Notes: a model not told the origin generated them from the letters alone. Shown: positions 22,683 to 32,751, counted from the stretch's first letter. The stretch: DNA of 45,615 bases from an uncultured Clostridia bacterium (GCA_944383035.1 CALWOE010000003.1:1-45615); one strand, 5' to 3'. Program-made: numbers and translations.

Positions 22683-24320
22683 ATGTTAAAAGAATTAAAA
22701 AGGTTACCATATTTAATAATACTTTTAATCTTTGTTGTACTTATATTTTTTAAAGTAGTGCCTACAAATAGAATCAAAAATACAACAAGTTCAGATTTAG
22801 TAGTATTTGGTGATAATATAAAAACAGATTATAAACCATTTATAGAAAATGGTGGAATATATATTTCTACTGATACTATTTCAAAACTTATAGATAGTGA
22901 TATATATTATGATAAGGTGGCAACTAAATTAATTATAACAACTTCTGATAGATTAATAAAATTTAAAATAGATGAAAACAAAATGACAGAAAATTTTGTT
23001 GATAAACAAATTACTACACCAGCAAAAATTGTAAATGATATGTCATATCTAGACATTAACTTAGTAAAAGATGTATATGGTGTAAAAGTTGAATATAATG
23101 AGAAAACTAATACAATAACAATAGATAAAAAAGATACTAGTGGAATAGCAGTAAAATATAATAGGGTAAATGTATATGAAGATTTATCCACAAAATCTAA
23201 TGTTATAGAACATTTAAATAATACAAATACAGTAACTGTATATGATGAAAGCTTAAATCATAACAGATGGTATAAAATCAAAACAGATACTGGTGTTGTT
23301 GGATATATTTCAAAAAATAATGTTGATTTAAATAACACAAATAATGAAAATAAAAATGAAACTGACAATACAACTCAAACTTCTAATGAAAAAATAACAA
23401 TGTTTTGGCAATATGGTAGTGATTTAAATACACTTGGAAGTAAAATAGAAGGTGTTGATGTAGTATCTCCAACATGGTATGAATTAAGTAATAAAAATGG
23501 CGAAATATCATCAAAATATAGTAGTGCATATTTTAATCAAGCAAAACAAAACGGATATAAGTTATGGCCAATTGTAACAAATGGTATTGATGATGTAAAT
23601 TATACACCAGATGTTACATCTGCTATGTTAAATAGCGAGCAAAATAGGGAAGCTTTTATAAAAAATTTACTTAGAATAGCAAAAGAAGATAAAATAGATG
23701 GAATTAATATAGACTTTGAACAATTATATGATAATGATAGGGATGTGTTCACACAATTTATAAAAGAATTAACTTCTATATTTAGAAGTGAGAATATAAC
23801 TGTATCAGTAGATACATATTTTGTAAGATATCTAGATAGACAAAATATTGGTAGATTTTGTGATTATATGATACTTATGGGATATGATCATAGAGGTTCT
23901 TGGTCATCAGAGGCTGGTTCTATCGCAGATATCCCTTGGGTTGAAGAAAATATTGTTTCAATGTTAAATGATTCTAATATACCAGCAAGTAAAATAATTC
24001 TTGGAGTTCCTTTTTACACTAGAATATGGAGAACAAATACAAGCACAAATAATTTAACATCTAGTATATATTCAATGGAAGATTGTGTAGATTTTATAAA
24101 TAGAAATGATTTAGCAAAAGTTTGGGATGCAGATGCTGGTCAAAACTATGTTGAAACACAAGTAGGAAATACAAAATATCAATTATGGATTGAAGATGCG
24201 GATTCTATGAAACAAAGAATAGAAATTGTAAAAAAATATAATTTGGCTGGAATTTCTGCATGGAGAAAAGGTTTAGAAACAAATGATATATGGAATGTGA
24301 TATTAGAGAATATGAAATAA
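22683..24320 (+). CDS. GH18 glycosidase with SH3b domain (spore-type)
   Basis: Exported GH18-fold protein of the spore or envelope type that acts on peptidoglycan or other N-acetylglucosamine polymers. Start ATG 22683 gives AGGAAGG at 9 bases; an ATG at 22677 and a TTG at 22674 are too close to it. Order of parts: membrane anchor (about 8-27), a Cu-amine-oxidase-N-like domain (about 38-150), a bacterial SH3 domain (about 155-215, with VNVYEDLSTKSNV and VVGYISKNNV), an Asn/Thr linker, then the GH18 barrel with DGINIDFE at about 338-345, whose last Glu is the catalytic acid. It is similar to YaaH/YdhD-like germination glycosidases. 24 bp separate it from the SNF2 gene. Confidence 0.88.
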   Translation: MLKELKRLPYLIILLIFVVLIFFKVVPTNRIKNTTSSDLVVFGDNIKTDYKPFIENGGIYISTDTISKLIDSDIYYDKVATKLIITTSDRLIKFKIDENKMTENFVDKQITTPAKIVNDMSYLDINLVKDVYGVKVEYNEKTNTITIDKKDTSGIAVKYNRVNVYEDLSTKSNVIEHLNNTNTVTVYDESLNHNRWYKIKTDTGVVGYISKNNVDLNNTNNENKNETDNTTQTSNEKITMFWQYGSDLNTLGSKIEGVDVVSPTWYELSNKNGEISSKYSSAYFNQAKQNGYKLWPIVTNGIDDVNYTPDVTSAMLNSEQNREAFIKNLLRIAKEDKIDGINIDFEQLYDNDRDVFTQFIKELTSIFRSENITVSVDTYFVRYLDRQNIGRFCDYMILMGYDHRGSWSSEAGSIADIPWVEENIVSMLNDSNIPASKIILGVPFYTRIWRTNTSTNNLTSSIYSMEDCVDFINRNDLAKVWDADAGQNYVETQVGNTKYQLWIEDADSMKQRIEIVKKYNLAGISAWRKGLETNDIWNVILENMK

Positions 24321-24344
24321 CTAAATGTAATAGGAGTATAAAAA

Positions 24345-27300
24345 ATGCTTATTAATCCAGATGAAATAAATAAAATATTAAATCTTGTTGATACTAAAAC
24401 TATAACAGTTGGGAAAAAATTATTTGAACAAAGTAAAATAGATATTAATCATGTAAATTATGTTTCAAATAAAAAATATGTTATTGATGCTACAATTTAT
24501 GATAAAGACGAGTTTTATAAAGCAAGAGTTAATAGAAAAGAAAATTTATTAAATTATCATTGTACATGTAAAGAGGCATCTAAAAAGGGTGCCTTTTGTC
24601 CGCATATAGTAGCACTTATTTTTGATATATTTATAAATAGTGAAAAATATATAAATTTTGTAAATAAAAAAGTTACAGAAGATGATGAAATAATAAATAG
24701 TGTATATAAAAGCAGTGATAATAATAATGAAAAATCACAAAATGATAACTTAATTTCATATTATGAAAATCTAGAATTTGAAAAATATACACCACTTAAT
24801 ATGGAAATAGTTCCAATATTAAAACTTACTGGATTTAAAAATAAAGAGTTAGAAGTATATTTTAAAGTTGGTAAAGAAAGAAAATATATTTTAAGAGATA
24901 TTTATAAATTTGGAAATGCTATGATAAATAACATGGAATATAGTTATGGTAAATTATTATCATTTAGACATAATATTAATGCTTTTTCCGACAGTTATAA
25001 AGATATAGCAGAGTTTGTTACAAAAAAAGCAATTGAGTATAATGAGTTTTCAAAACTTGGTACATATAACTTTTCATTAGATAAAAGGTATCGTGGTGTT
25101 TTGAAGTTAAAGTATAATGTACTAGATGAATTTTTTGAATTAATGGAAAATAAAAAAGTAAAGATTGAAGGCTATTATTTAGATGATGGCGAAAATGAAA
25201 TTATAACTGATATAAAGTTTGTAGATAAAGATCCTGAATTTAATTTTGAAATTACAGAAAAAGAAGATGAGGGACTTAATATTAAAAGACTTGAAAATGA
25301 TTATTTTGTATTACCAGGTAGCAAAACTATATATATTTTGTATAATAATAAATTATATAGATGTTCAAAAAGATTTAGAGAAATGGCATATAAATTTTTA
25401 ACTATTTTTAATGATGTAACAGAAGATAATGTAAATATTGAAAAAAAGGATGCCACTAATTTTTGTGAATATGTTTTGCCTAAAATTACTGATATTTTAA
25501 ATATAAATATAAATCAGGATGTAATAGAAAAGTATAAAGCAAAACAATTAAATGTTAAAGTATACTTAGATATAGCAAATAATCAAGATGTGATATGTAA
25601 TGTAGAATTTATATACGATGATGTGAGTTTTAATCCTTTTGATGATAATTTAAAAATTACATGTAATAGAAATATTGTAGAGGAAACAAAAACAAAAGAA
25701 ATATTTTCTAAACTTAAATTTTTACTTGATAGAAAAAATAAAAGACTTTATATAAAAAATGATGAGGATATTTATAATTTTTTAAATAGCGGAATTAATT
25801 TTTTTATACAGAAATTTGAAGTTATGGCAACAGATAAAATTAAGTCTAAAAAAGTAATTAATCTAAGAAAAATAAATGTTGGTGTAAGAATAGAAAATGA
25901 TTTGTTAAATATAGACTTTACTAATTTAGATTTTGATGAAAAAGAGTTAGTTGAGATTTTAAAAAATTATAATTTAAAGAAAAAATACTACAGGTTAAAA
26001 GATGGAAGTTTTGTTAATATGGATTCTGATGGCGTTAATACAATGGTAAGCATTGCACGTGAGCTAAATCTATCGTTAAAAGATTTTGATGGCGCAAATA
26101 TAAAAGTTCCAAAATTTAGAGCTCTTTATTTAGATAATATATTAAAAAATAATAATGAAAATATAATTCTATCTAAAGATGATAGTTTTAAAAAGATAAT
26201 AAAAGATATAAAAAATGTTAATGATATTTCATTTACTCCAAAGTTTAATATTAATAGACTTCTTAGAATTTATCAAAAAACAGGATATAATTGGTTAAAA
26301 AATCTTGAATATTATGGATTTGGTGGAATACTTGCTGATGATATGGGACTTGGAAAAACAATACAAGTAATAGCACTTTTAGAAGATAGTGTAAATAACA
26401 AGATACCATCTATAGTTATTTGCCCAAGCTCATTATATATAAATTGGGAAAAAGAAATCAAAAAGTTTGCTGAAGATATAAAAATATTAGTAATTTCTGG
26501 TAATGCAAATGAAAGAGAAAAACTTATAAGTAAAATTAATAGTTATGATGTTGTTATAACATCTTATGATTTATTAAAAAGAGATATTGATAGTTATGAA
26601 AAAAAAGAATTTAATTATGTTATTGCAGATGAGGCACAATATATAAAAAATAATAATACAAAAAATGCTAAAGCATTAAAAAAATTAAAGAGTAAAACAA
26701 GATTTGCTCTTACAGGAACACCTATTGAAAATTCTTTATCTGAGCTTTGGTCTATTTTTGATTTTATAATGCCTGGTTATTTATTTTCATACAAGAAATT
26801 TAAAGAGGAATTTGAAAATCCAATTATAAAAGATGACGATAATAATGCAAAAGAAAGATTAAAAAAGCTAGTTAGTCCTTTTATTTTAAGACGTGTAAAA
26901 AAAGAAGTTTTAAAAGAGCTTCCAGATAAAACTGAAACAATAATGTACAGTAAAATGGAAAAAGAACAAGAGCAAATATATATGGCATATTTAAAGAAAG
27001 CAAAAAAAGAAATGAATGAAGAAATCAGTATTAATGGATTTGAAAAATCAAAACTTAAAATCTTATCACTTATAACAAGATTAAGACAAATATGTTGTCA
27101 TCCCTCTCTTTTCTTAGATAATTATAATGGTGATAGTTCAAAACTAAATCAATGTATAGAAATAATAAAAGATGCTACAAATTCTGGACATAAAATATTG
27201 CTTTTTTCAGGCTTTACATCAATGTTTGATATAATAACCAAAAGATTAGATGAGAATAATATAAAATATTTTATGCTTACAGGAAAAACAAAATCAGATA

Positions 27301-27650
27301 TAAGAGTTGAGATGGTCGATAAATTTAACAAATCTGAAGATGTAAAAGTATTTTTAATATCACTAAAAGCTGGAGGAACAGGTCTTAATCTTACTGGTGC
27401 TGATATGGTAATACATTATGATCCTTGGTGGAATTTATCAGCTCAAAATCAAGCCACAGATAGAGCATATAGAATTGGTCAAAGAAGTAATGTACAAGTT
27501 TTTAAACTTATTACTCAAAATAGTATAGAAGAAAAAATACTTAAATTACAAGATAAGAAAATGGATATAACAAATGCAATAATAAAAGAAGGAGAAACAT
27601 TTATTAGTAAAATGTCGAAAGAAGAAATACTTGATTTATTTGAATTATAA
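24345..27650 (+). CDS. SWIM zinc-finger SNF2-family helicase
   Basis: RapA/SNF2-like DNA translocase of 1101 aa, cytoplasmic. The SWIM zinc finger is at residues 73-87 (CTC...CPH). A bacterial SNF2-associated domain fills the middle. The motor has DDMGLGKTIQ (about 665-674), DEAQYIKN (about 762), LTGTPIENSLSELWSIFDF, then the helicase C lobe with ILLFSGFTSMFD, GGTGLNLTGADMVIHYDPWW and QATDRAYRIGQ. The start is ATG with AGGAG. It is typical of the single SNF2 protein found in many Clostridia; its in vivo role is unclear. It follows the GH18 gene closely and is probably co-transcribed. Confidence 0.93.
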   Translation: MLINPDEINKILNLVDTKTITVGKKLFEQSKIDINHVNYVSNKKYVIDATIYDKDEFYKARVNRKENLLNYHCTCKEASKKGAFCPHIVALIFDIFINSEKYINFVNKKVTEDDEIINSVYKSSDNNNEKSQNDNLISYYENLEFEKYTPLNMEIVPILKLTGFKNKELEVYFKVGKERKYILRDIYKFGNAMINNMEYSYGKLLSFRHNINAFSDSYKDIAEFVTKKAIEYNEFSKLGTYNFSLDKRYRGVLKLKYNVLDEFFELMENKKVKIEGYYLDDGENEIITDIKFVDKDPEFNFEITEKEDEGLNIKRLENDYFVLPGSKTIYILYNNKLYRCSKRFREMAYKFLTIFNDVTEDNVNIEKKDATNFCEYVLPKITDILNININQDVIEKYKAKQLNVKVYLDIANNQDVICNVEFIYDDVSFNPFDDNLKITCNRNIVEETKTKEIFSKLKFLLDRKNKRLYIKNDEDIYNFLNSGINFFIQKFEVMATDKIKSKKVINLRKINVGVRIENDLLNIDFTNLDFDEKELVEILKNYNLKKKYYRLKDGSFVNMDSDGVNTMVSIARELNLSLKDFDGANIKVPKFRALYLDNILKNNNENIILSKDDSFKKIIKDIKNVNDISFTPKFNINRLLRIYQKTGYNWLKNLEYYGFGGILADDMGLGKTIQVIALLEDSVNNKIPSIVICPSSLYINWEKEIKKFAEDIKILVISGNANEREKLISKINSYDVVITSYDLLKRDIDSYEKKEFNYVIADEAQYIKNNNTKNAKALKKLKSKTRFALTGTPIENSLSELWSIFDFIMPGYLFSYKKFKEEFENPIIKDDDNNAKERLKKLVSPFILRRVKKEVLKELPDKTETIMYSKMEKEQEQIYMAYLKKAKKEMNEEISINGFEKSKLKILSLITRLRQICCHPSLFLDNYNGDSSKLNQCIEIIKDATNSGHKILLFSGFTSMFDIITKRLDENNIKYFMLTGKTKSDIRVEMVDKFNKSEDVKVFLISLKAGGTGLNLTGADMVIHYDPWWNLSAQNQATDRAYRIGQRSNVQVFKLITQNSIEEKILKLQDKKMDITNAIIKEGETFISKMSKEEILDLFEL

Positions 27651-27679
27651 AATGGGTTCGTTTAGAATCCATTTTTTTT
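27650..27679 (+). terminator. Terminator after the SNF2 gene
   Basis: A stem of 10 bp with one G-T pair (AAATGGGTTC/GAATCCATTT) and a run of eight T. Confidence 0.8.
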
Positions 27680-27776
27680 GCCAAAACTAGATAAAAAATT
27701 TAGTGTAAAACATTACTTTTCAACATTTTTTTTAAAACTATTATTGTATAACTATAATATAAAAATGGAGGCAAGT

Positions 27777-28691
27777 ATGGAAGAAATTTATAAAGTATTA
27801 CCGGAAATTTTAACACAGAAAATAAAAAATATCGGTTCTAATACTGGTATTAGTGAGATTAGGTTACGAGTTAATAAAAATTGTATTGTTATAACTTCTA
27901 GTATTGAAATAGTACTTGAATATATAGTTAGTTTAAAAGATATATTAGATATATTAATAAAAGTATCAAAAAATTCAATTTATTCTATTCAAAATGATAT
28001 AAATAATGGTTTTATAGTAATAAATGGTGGACATAGAATTGGAATTTGTGGTGAAGCAGTTGTTTTAGATGGAAATATTAAAAATATAAAAAATATTAAT
28101 AGCTTAAATATAAGAGTAGCACATCAAATTATTGGTTGTGCAGATAAAATACTTACTCAAATAATAGAAGATGGTATATTTTATAACACACTTATAGTAT
28201 CACCACCGGGATGTGGTAAAACAACTTTATTAAGAGATATTATAAGACAAATTAGTAATGGTGTAGATTACTTAAAATTAAAAGGTTTAAACGTGGGTCT
28301 TGTAGATGAAAGAGGAGAGATAGCTTCTGTATGTAATGGTATTTGTAATTTAGATGTTGGTCTTAGAACTGATGTGATGTCTAATATTTCTAAATCAAAA
28401 GGAATAGAAATGATTACAAGAAGTATGGGAGTAAATGTAATAGCAACAGATGAGATTGGAACAACAGATGATGTAAAAGCTATTAATTATGCTGTTTGTA
28501 GTGGTGTGTCTTTAATATTTACTGCTCATGGGAATAGTATAAAGGATATATCTTTAAAAGAAGGATTTGATAAACTTTTAGAAAACAATATATTTAGAAA
28601 TCTAATAATATTATCAAATAAAAATGGTCCGGGAACTATAGAAAAAATGTATAAGTTGAATAATGATGATAAGTTAAAAAATGTATCTTAA
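27777..28691 (+). CDS. spoIIIAA: Stage III sporulation protein AA (ATPase)
   Basis: Secretion-ATPase-like motor of the SpoIIIA-SpoIIQ channel that connects the mother cell with the engulfed forespore. The start ATG 27777 follows GGAGG; a longer frame from 27678 would overlap the preceding terminator. 304 aa. Walker A PPGCGKTTLLRD is near residue 143-154, Walker B is in VGLVDERGEIAS and the ATIATDEIG-type segment is NVIATDEIGT. First gene of an intact eight-gene operon, expected to be sigma-E controlled; no unambiguous sigma-E promoter is visible, although the gap has CTATAAT close to the start. Confidence 0.95.
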   Translation: MEEIYKVLPEILTQKIKNIGSNTGISEIRLRVNKNCIVITSSIEIVLEYIVSLKDILDILIKVSKNSIYSIQNDINNGFIVINGGHRIGICGEAVVLDGNIKNIKNINSLNIRVAHQIIGCADKILTQIIEDGIFYNTLIVSPPGCGKTTLLRDIIRQISNGVDYLKLKGLNVGLVDERGEIASVCNGICNLDVGLRTDVMSNISKSKGIEMITRSMGVNVIATDEIGTTDDVKAINYAVCSGVSLIFTAHGNSIKDISLKEGFDKLLENNIFRNLIILSNKNGPGTIEKMYKLNNDDKLKNVS

Positions 28692-28704
28692 GGAGGAATA
28701 TATT

Positions 28705-29223
28705 ATGATTATAATAAAACTCATAATATCTTTTTTAATAGTTGCACTTGCAGGCTATATTGGAATACAAAAAGCAGGAGGTTTATCAAAAAGAGAGTAT
28801 ATATTAAGAGATATGATAACATTTTTAAAAAATGTGAAAAATGAAATAGTATATATGCAAACTATTTTACCAAATGCTTTTGAAATAGCAAGACAAAATG
28901 TATATTTTGAACTTAAAGATGCAATAGGACAAATTATAATTGATATGTTAAATCAAAAAAGTGATTATATAAAAGATGAAAGTATAGTAGTAAACATCTC
29001 AAGAATAAAAAATTTAACTGATTATGATAAAAATGTATTTATATCAATTATAAAAAGTTTAGGTAGAGGAGATGTAACAACACAAATTAATATAATAGAC
29101 AATGGAATAAATACACTTGAAAATCAAGTAAAAGAAGCCAATGAATATAAACTTAGTAATGCAAAAGTATATAAAAAGATGGGATTTATAATGGGACTTA
29201 TAATTGTTATTATCTTTATTTAA
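28705..29223 (+). CDS. spoIIIAB: Stage III sporulation protein AB
   Basis: SpoIIIA channel component with a GspF-like topology. 172 aa; start ATG 28705 is set by AAGGAGG, which lies within an apparent longer frame starting at 28681. TM helices near 3-22 and at the C terminus (152-171) bracket a helical domain with GGLSKREYILRDMITFL. Follows spoIIIAA by 13 bp. Confidence 0.92.
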   Translation: MIIIKLIISFLIVALAGYIGIQKAGGLSKREYILRDMITFLKNVKNEIVYMQTILPNAFEIARQNVYFELKDAIGQIIIDMLNQKSDYIKDESIVVNISRIKNLTDYDKNVFISIIKSLGRGDVTTQINIIDNGINTLENQVKEANEYKLSNAKVYKKMGFIMGLIIVIIFI

Positions 29224-29233
29224 GGAGGTATTT

Positions 29234-29428
29234 ATGGATATAGATTTGTTATTTAAAATAGCTGGTATTGGTATTTTAGTTGCTGTATTAAATCAAGTTT
29301 TAACAAAAGCAGGAAGAGAAGATCAAGCTATGATGACAACCATAACAGGACTTATTATAGTATTAATGTTAGTAATAACACAAATTAGTAATTTATTTGA
29401 AACAGTAAGAACAGTGTTTAAATTGTAG
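29234..29428 (+). CDS. spoIIIAC: Stage III sporulation protein AC
   Basis: Small two-helix membrane protein of the SpoIIIA channel, 64 aa. LLFKIAGIGILVAVLNQVL with the conserved AGREDQ is characteristic. Start ATG 29234 has AAGGAGG 7 bases upstream; the frame extending to 29204 lies inside spoIIIAB. Confidence 0.93.
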   Translation: MDIDLLFKIAGIGILVAVLNQVLTKAGREDQAMMTTITGLIIVLMLVITQISNLFETVRTVFKL

Positions 29429-29436
29429 GTGGTTTA

Positions 29437-29820
29437 ATGGATGTACTAAAGATATTAGGATTCGCGATAATATCAGTGATATTAATTGTGGTTTTAAAAG
29501 AACAAAAAAAAGAGATTGCTTTAATAATGACAATATTTGCTTGTGTTATTTTAATGTTATTTGCAATGACAAAAATGGAAAGTGTAATAGGTGTTATTGA
29601 ATCTTTAATAAATAAATCTGGTATAAACAAAGATTTTTTCTTAATTATCTTAAAAGTTACAGGAATAGCATATTTAATAGAATTTGGAAAAAATATATGT
29701 ATTGATGCGGGACAAAAAGCAATTGCTACAAAACTTGAAATGGCCGGCAAAGTTATAATACTTACAATTTCTTTACCCGTTATTAGTGCTTTAGTTAATG
29801 TTATAAGCGGGTTGATTTAA
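29437..29820 (+). CDS. spoIIIAD: Stage III sporulation protein AD
   Basis: Membrane component of the SpoIIIA channel, 127 aa, with about four hydrophobic segments. KEQKKEIALIMTIFACVILM and the KVTGIAYLIEFGKNICIDAGQKAIA block are family hallmarks. Start ATG with GGTGG; 8-bp gap after spoIIIAC. Confidence 0.94.
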   Translation: MDVLKILGFAIISVILIVVLKEQKKEIALIMTIFACVILMLFAMTKMESVIGVIESLINKSGINKDFFLIILKVTGIAYLIEFGKNICIDAGQKAIATKLEMAGKVIILTISLPVISALVNVISGLI

Positions 29821-29822
29821 AA

Positions 29823-31019
29823 ATGAAAAAAAGAAAATTTCTTGTAATAATATTTATAATATTTACAATTTTTTCTAATGTAATATGCTATGGGAATGAA
29901 AATAATAATACTGAAAGTAATAATCAAAATGAAAATTTAGATATAAATGATGTAAATGAAAAAGTAAAGGAAAATGCTAATTTTGATGAGTATATAAAAG
30001 CTATAGATGATGAATTAAAGAAAAATAATATAGATGATATAGATATATATGATATGTCTAATAGTTTATTAGAAGATGGAAGTATAGATTTTAATAATTT
30101 ATTTTTTAAAATACTTGGCCTTTTTTCAAAGGAGTTTAAAAATGTTATAAATAGTGCTGTGATTATTTTTATAATAGTACTTGTAATGTCGGTATTATCG
30201 AGTTTTGAACTTGAAAAAGGAAGCCAAATTTTAAATATAGCAAATTTAGTATGTTTTTTTACACTTGCAACAATAATTATAAAAAGTTTTATAGAAATTA
30301 TAGGAGTTTTTAAAAATACAATTACATCACTTACAACATTAATGCAAATTGTATCACCATTTTTAATGGCAATTTTAATATCAACTGGAGCAATTAGTAC
30401 AACTGGAATTATAAAGCCACTTGTACTTTTTATAGCAAGTGCAGTAGGTTTTATAATAAATTATATAGTGGTTCCATTTATTAGTATATCAGCTGCTTTA
30501 AAAATTATTAATAATTTTTCAGATAATATAAAAATAGGTAAAATGTCAAGTTTGTTTTCATCCTCTGCACTTTGGATTGTTTCAATATCTTTTACAATAT
30601 TTTTAGGAATATTATCACTTGAGACTACTATTTCTTCATCTGTAGATTCTCTTGCGGTTAAAACTATGCAAAATGCGGTTTCAAATTTTGTACCAGTTGT
30701 TGGAAAGTTTTTTTCTGATAGTTTTGAAACAGTTGTTGGTGCTACAAAAGTTATAAGTAATGTTTCAGGAGTAATAGGAATTATAACTATAGTTACAATT
30801 GCAATAATACCAGTTTTAAAAATTTTATGTGTGTATATATTATACCAAATCTTATCTGCAATTATAGAACCAATTTGTAATAATAAAACATTAAGTAATT
30901 TTATTTCTGATTTTGCAGGACTTTATAAGTTATTACTTGGAATATTAATTGGTGTGTCGATACTGTTTGTTATATCTAGTGGTATAATATTAAATTTAGT
31001 TAGTAGTGTAGTAAAGTAG
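29823..31019 (+). CDS. spoIIIAE: Stage III sporulation protein AE
   Basis: Large polytopic component of the SpoIIIA channel, 398 aa. A signal peptide (about 5-22) is followed by an acidic, Asn-rich extracytoplasmic segment and then about seven membrane helices with SPFLMAILISTGA, PLVLFIASAVGFIINY and VKTMQNAVSNFVPVVGKFFSD segments typical of the family. Begins 2 bp after spoIIIAD. Confidence 0.94.
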   Translation: MKKRKFLVIIFIIFTIFSNVICYGNENNNTESNNQNENLDINDVNEKVKENANFDEYIKAIDDELKKNNIDDIDIYDMSNSLLEDGSIDFNNLFFKILGLFSKEFKNVINSAVIIFIIVLVMSVLSSFELEKGSQILNIANLVCFFTLATIIIKSFIEIIGVFKNTITSLTTLMQIVSPFLMAILISTGAISTTGIIKPLVLFIASAVGFIINYIVVPFISISAALKIINNFSDNIKIGKMSSLFSSSALWIVSISFTIFLGILSLETTISSSVDSLAVKTMQNAVSNFVPVVGKFFSDSFETVVGATKVISNVSGVIGIITIVTIAIIPVLKILCVYILYQILSAIIEPICNNKTLSNFISDFAGLYKLLLGILIGVSILFVISSGIILNLVSSVVK

Positions 31020-31030
31020 AGGTTTTTATT

Positions 31031-31546
31031 ATGATAGATTTATTTAAAAATTTTGTTAATTCATTGCTATGTATTGGAATATTCATCACATTTATAAAAC
31101 TCATAATGCCTAGTGGTAAAGTAAAAAAATATATATATTCATTAATTGGAATAATAACAATCATTACAATAGTATCTCCATTTATTAATTTTATGCAAAA
31201 TGTTGATGTAGAAGAAAGTATAAAAGATGTTATATCAAATATTGATATGTCAGAAAATACAAGTGATGATAAAGAACAAACAAGTACAAATTCTTCAGTT
31301 AAAGATGTCTTTTTAGATAAGTTAAAAACTGATATTAAAGATAAGTTATCACAAAATAGTGTAACAACAGATAAAATAGAAATTTACATTGATGATAGTT
31401 ATAACATAGAAAAAATGGAAATAAATATTAAAAATCTAAGAAAAACAAATAGTAGTCTTGAAAATGTTAATAAAGTTGTAAATTATATAAATCAAGAATA
31501 TGGTATAGCTTATGAAAAAATTAATATTATTGAGGAGGGAGTATAA
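31031..31546 (+). CDS. spoIIIAF: Stage III sporulation protein AF
   Basis: Channel component with two N-terminal TM helices (about 9-25 and 34-51) followed by an extracytoplasmic ring-building-motif-like domain near 95-170. 171 aa. Start ATG with GAGGT, in the same sequence context as bofA. spoIIIAG starts 1 bp after its stop. Confidence 0.88.
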   Translation: MIDLFKNFVNSLLCIGIFITFIKLIMPSGKVKKYIYSLIGIITIITIVSPFINFMQNVDVEESIKDVISNIDMSENTSDDKEQTSTNSSVKDVFLDKLKTDIKDKLSQNSVTTDKIEIYIDDSYNIEKMEINIKNLRKTNSSLENVNKVVNYINQEYGIAYEKINIIEEGV

Positions 31547-31547
31547 T

Positions 31548-32090
31548 ATGAATTATTTGGAAACTCTTAAAAATATTGCCAAAAATAAAGAAAAAAGAAC
31601 AGAAAATTTAATTTTTTTAGTTATAATGTTAGTTATATTATTAATAGCAATAAATTATATATTTTTCCCAAAAGTAGAAGATAAAGAAAATACTAGTAAT
31701 AATGATACAATAAATGATAATATAATGGTTAGTGAAGAAGTAGCAAAAACTGATCTTGAACAAAAACTAGAAAGTGTGTTATCACAAATATCAGGTATTA
31801 CAGAAGTATCAGTTGTTTTAACATATTCTACAGATAAGGTAACAACTCCAATATATAATACTAAAGAAACAACAAAAGATGGTGAAACAACAAACGAAAA
31901 AAGTGTAGCATATAATGAAGACGGAAGTAAAAAAACTGCAATAATAGAAAGTGTTGAATTACCAAAAGTAGAAGGTGCAATTGTTGTTGCAAAAGGAGCA
32001 GATACAGTTGAAAAAAGATCGAAAATATCATCTGCTATTGCAGCTGTTACAAATATTGCAGCATATAAAGTACAAGTTTTTGAAAAATAA
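31548..32090 (+). CDS. spoIIIAG: Stage III sporulation protein AG
   Basis: Forms the large ring of the SpoIIIA channel in the intermembrane space. 180 aa; TM helix about 20-37, then a ring-building domain with LEQKLESVLSQISGITEVSVVLTY and VEGAIVVAKGAD, typical of the SpoIIIAG/FliF-like fold. Start ATG 31548 follows GAGGAGGGA; an upstream in-frame ATG at 31512 lies inside spoIIIAF. Confidence 0.93.
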   Translation: MNYLETLKNIAKNKEKRTENLIFLVIMLVILLIAINYIFFPKVEDKENTSNNDTINDNIMVSEEVAKTDLEQKLESVLSQISGITEVSVVLTYSTDKVTTPIYNTKETTKDGETTNEKSVAYNEDGSKKTAIIESVELPKVEGAIVVAKGADTVEKRSKISSAIAAVTNIAAYKVQVFEK

Positions 32091-32104
32091 GGTTGGTGAT
32101 TTTT

Positions 32105-32683
32105 TTGAAAATTATAAAAAATGGTAAAATTGCAGCATTATCACTTGTAATGATGCTTGTAGTTGCAGGATATATTAATTATAAATATGATCCAGAAAGA
32201 GAAAAAGATTTAGGAAAGACAGTTTATGTCAATGCTAAAGACAATTTTGCATATGAAGATGTTGATATATATTCTAATGAAAATGTGAATAAAAATGATA
32301 CAAATGCAAATAATACTACTGAAGAAGAAAGTTCAATTGCTGTTTTTAAATATGACAGAGATAATATGTTCTCAGAACTTAGTGAAAATTATACAAATAT
32401 AATACAAAATGAAAATACATCAAAGGAACAAGCAAATGTATATCAGCAAAAATTAAGCGAACTTATTTCTAAAAAAAATTTAATTACAATGGTAGAAAAT
32501 GTAATAAAGTCTAAAGGAATAGAAGACTTAGTAATAATACCAACGAGCAATGATAATATAAATGTGGTTGTAAAATCAAAAGAAGCTTTAAAAGATGAAG
32601 ATGTAGCAAAAATACAACAAATTATAGTAGATCAATTAGGAGCTAATGCAAACAAATTGAGTATAACTTGTACAGATAAATAG
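32105..32683 (+). CDS. spoIIIAH: Stage III sporulation protein AH
   Basis: Mother-cell partner of forespore SpoIIQ; its YscJ/FliF-like domain forms a ring. 192 aa. TM helix near 9-26, a linker rich in Asn/Asp/Glu, then the domain with KNLITMVENVIKSKGIEDLVII and VAKIQQIIVDQLG. TTG 32105 is the likely start, with GGTGAT 5 bases before it. Last gene of the operon, with a terminator overlapping its stop. Confidence 0.9.
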   Translation: MKIIKNGKIAALSLVMMLVVAGYINYKYDPEREKDLGKTVYVNAKDNFAYEDVDIYSNENVNKNDTNANNTTEEESSIAVFKYDRDNMFSELSENYTNIIQNENTSKEQANVYQQKLSELISKKNLITMVENVIKSKGIEDLVIIPTSNDNINVVVKSKEALKDEDVAKIQQIIVDQLGANANKLSITCTDK

Positions 32684-32713
32684 ATAGGCATTATGCTTAT
32701 CTATTTTGCTTTG
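32678..32713 (+). terminator. Terminator of the spoIIIA operon
   Basis: A 12-bp stem (32678-32689 with 32695-32706, one G-T pair) with a moderately T-rich tail. Confidence 0.7.
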
Positions 32714-32751
32714 TTACAAAAATATTACATGGATGTAAAAAAAAAATTACG
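32713..32751 (-). promoter_or_regulatory. WalR-like box upstream of mnmA and the pilus operon
   Basis: GTTACA (32713) and ATTACA (32724), 11 bp apart, fit the WalR pattern on the minus strand. Two weaker units in the same register follow (GTAAAA at 32735 and ATTACG at 32746). Confidence 0.4.
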
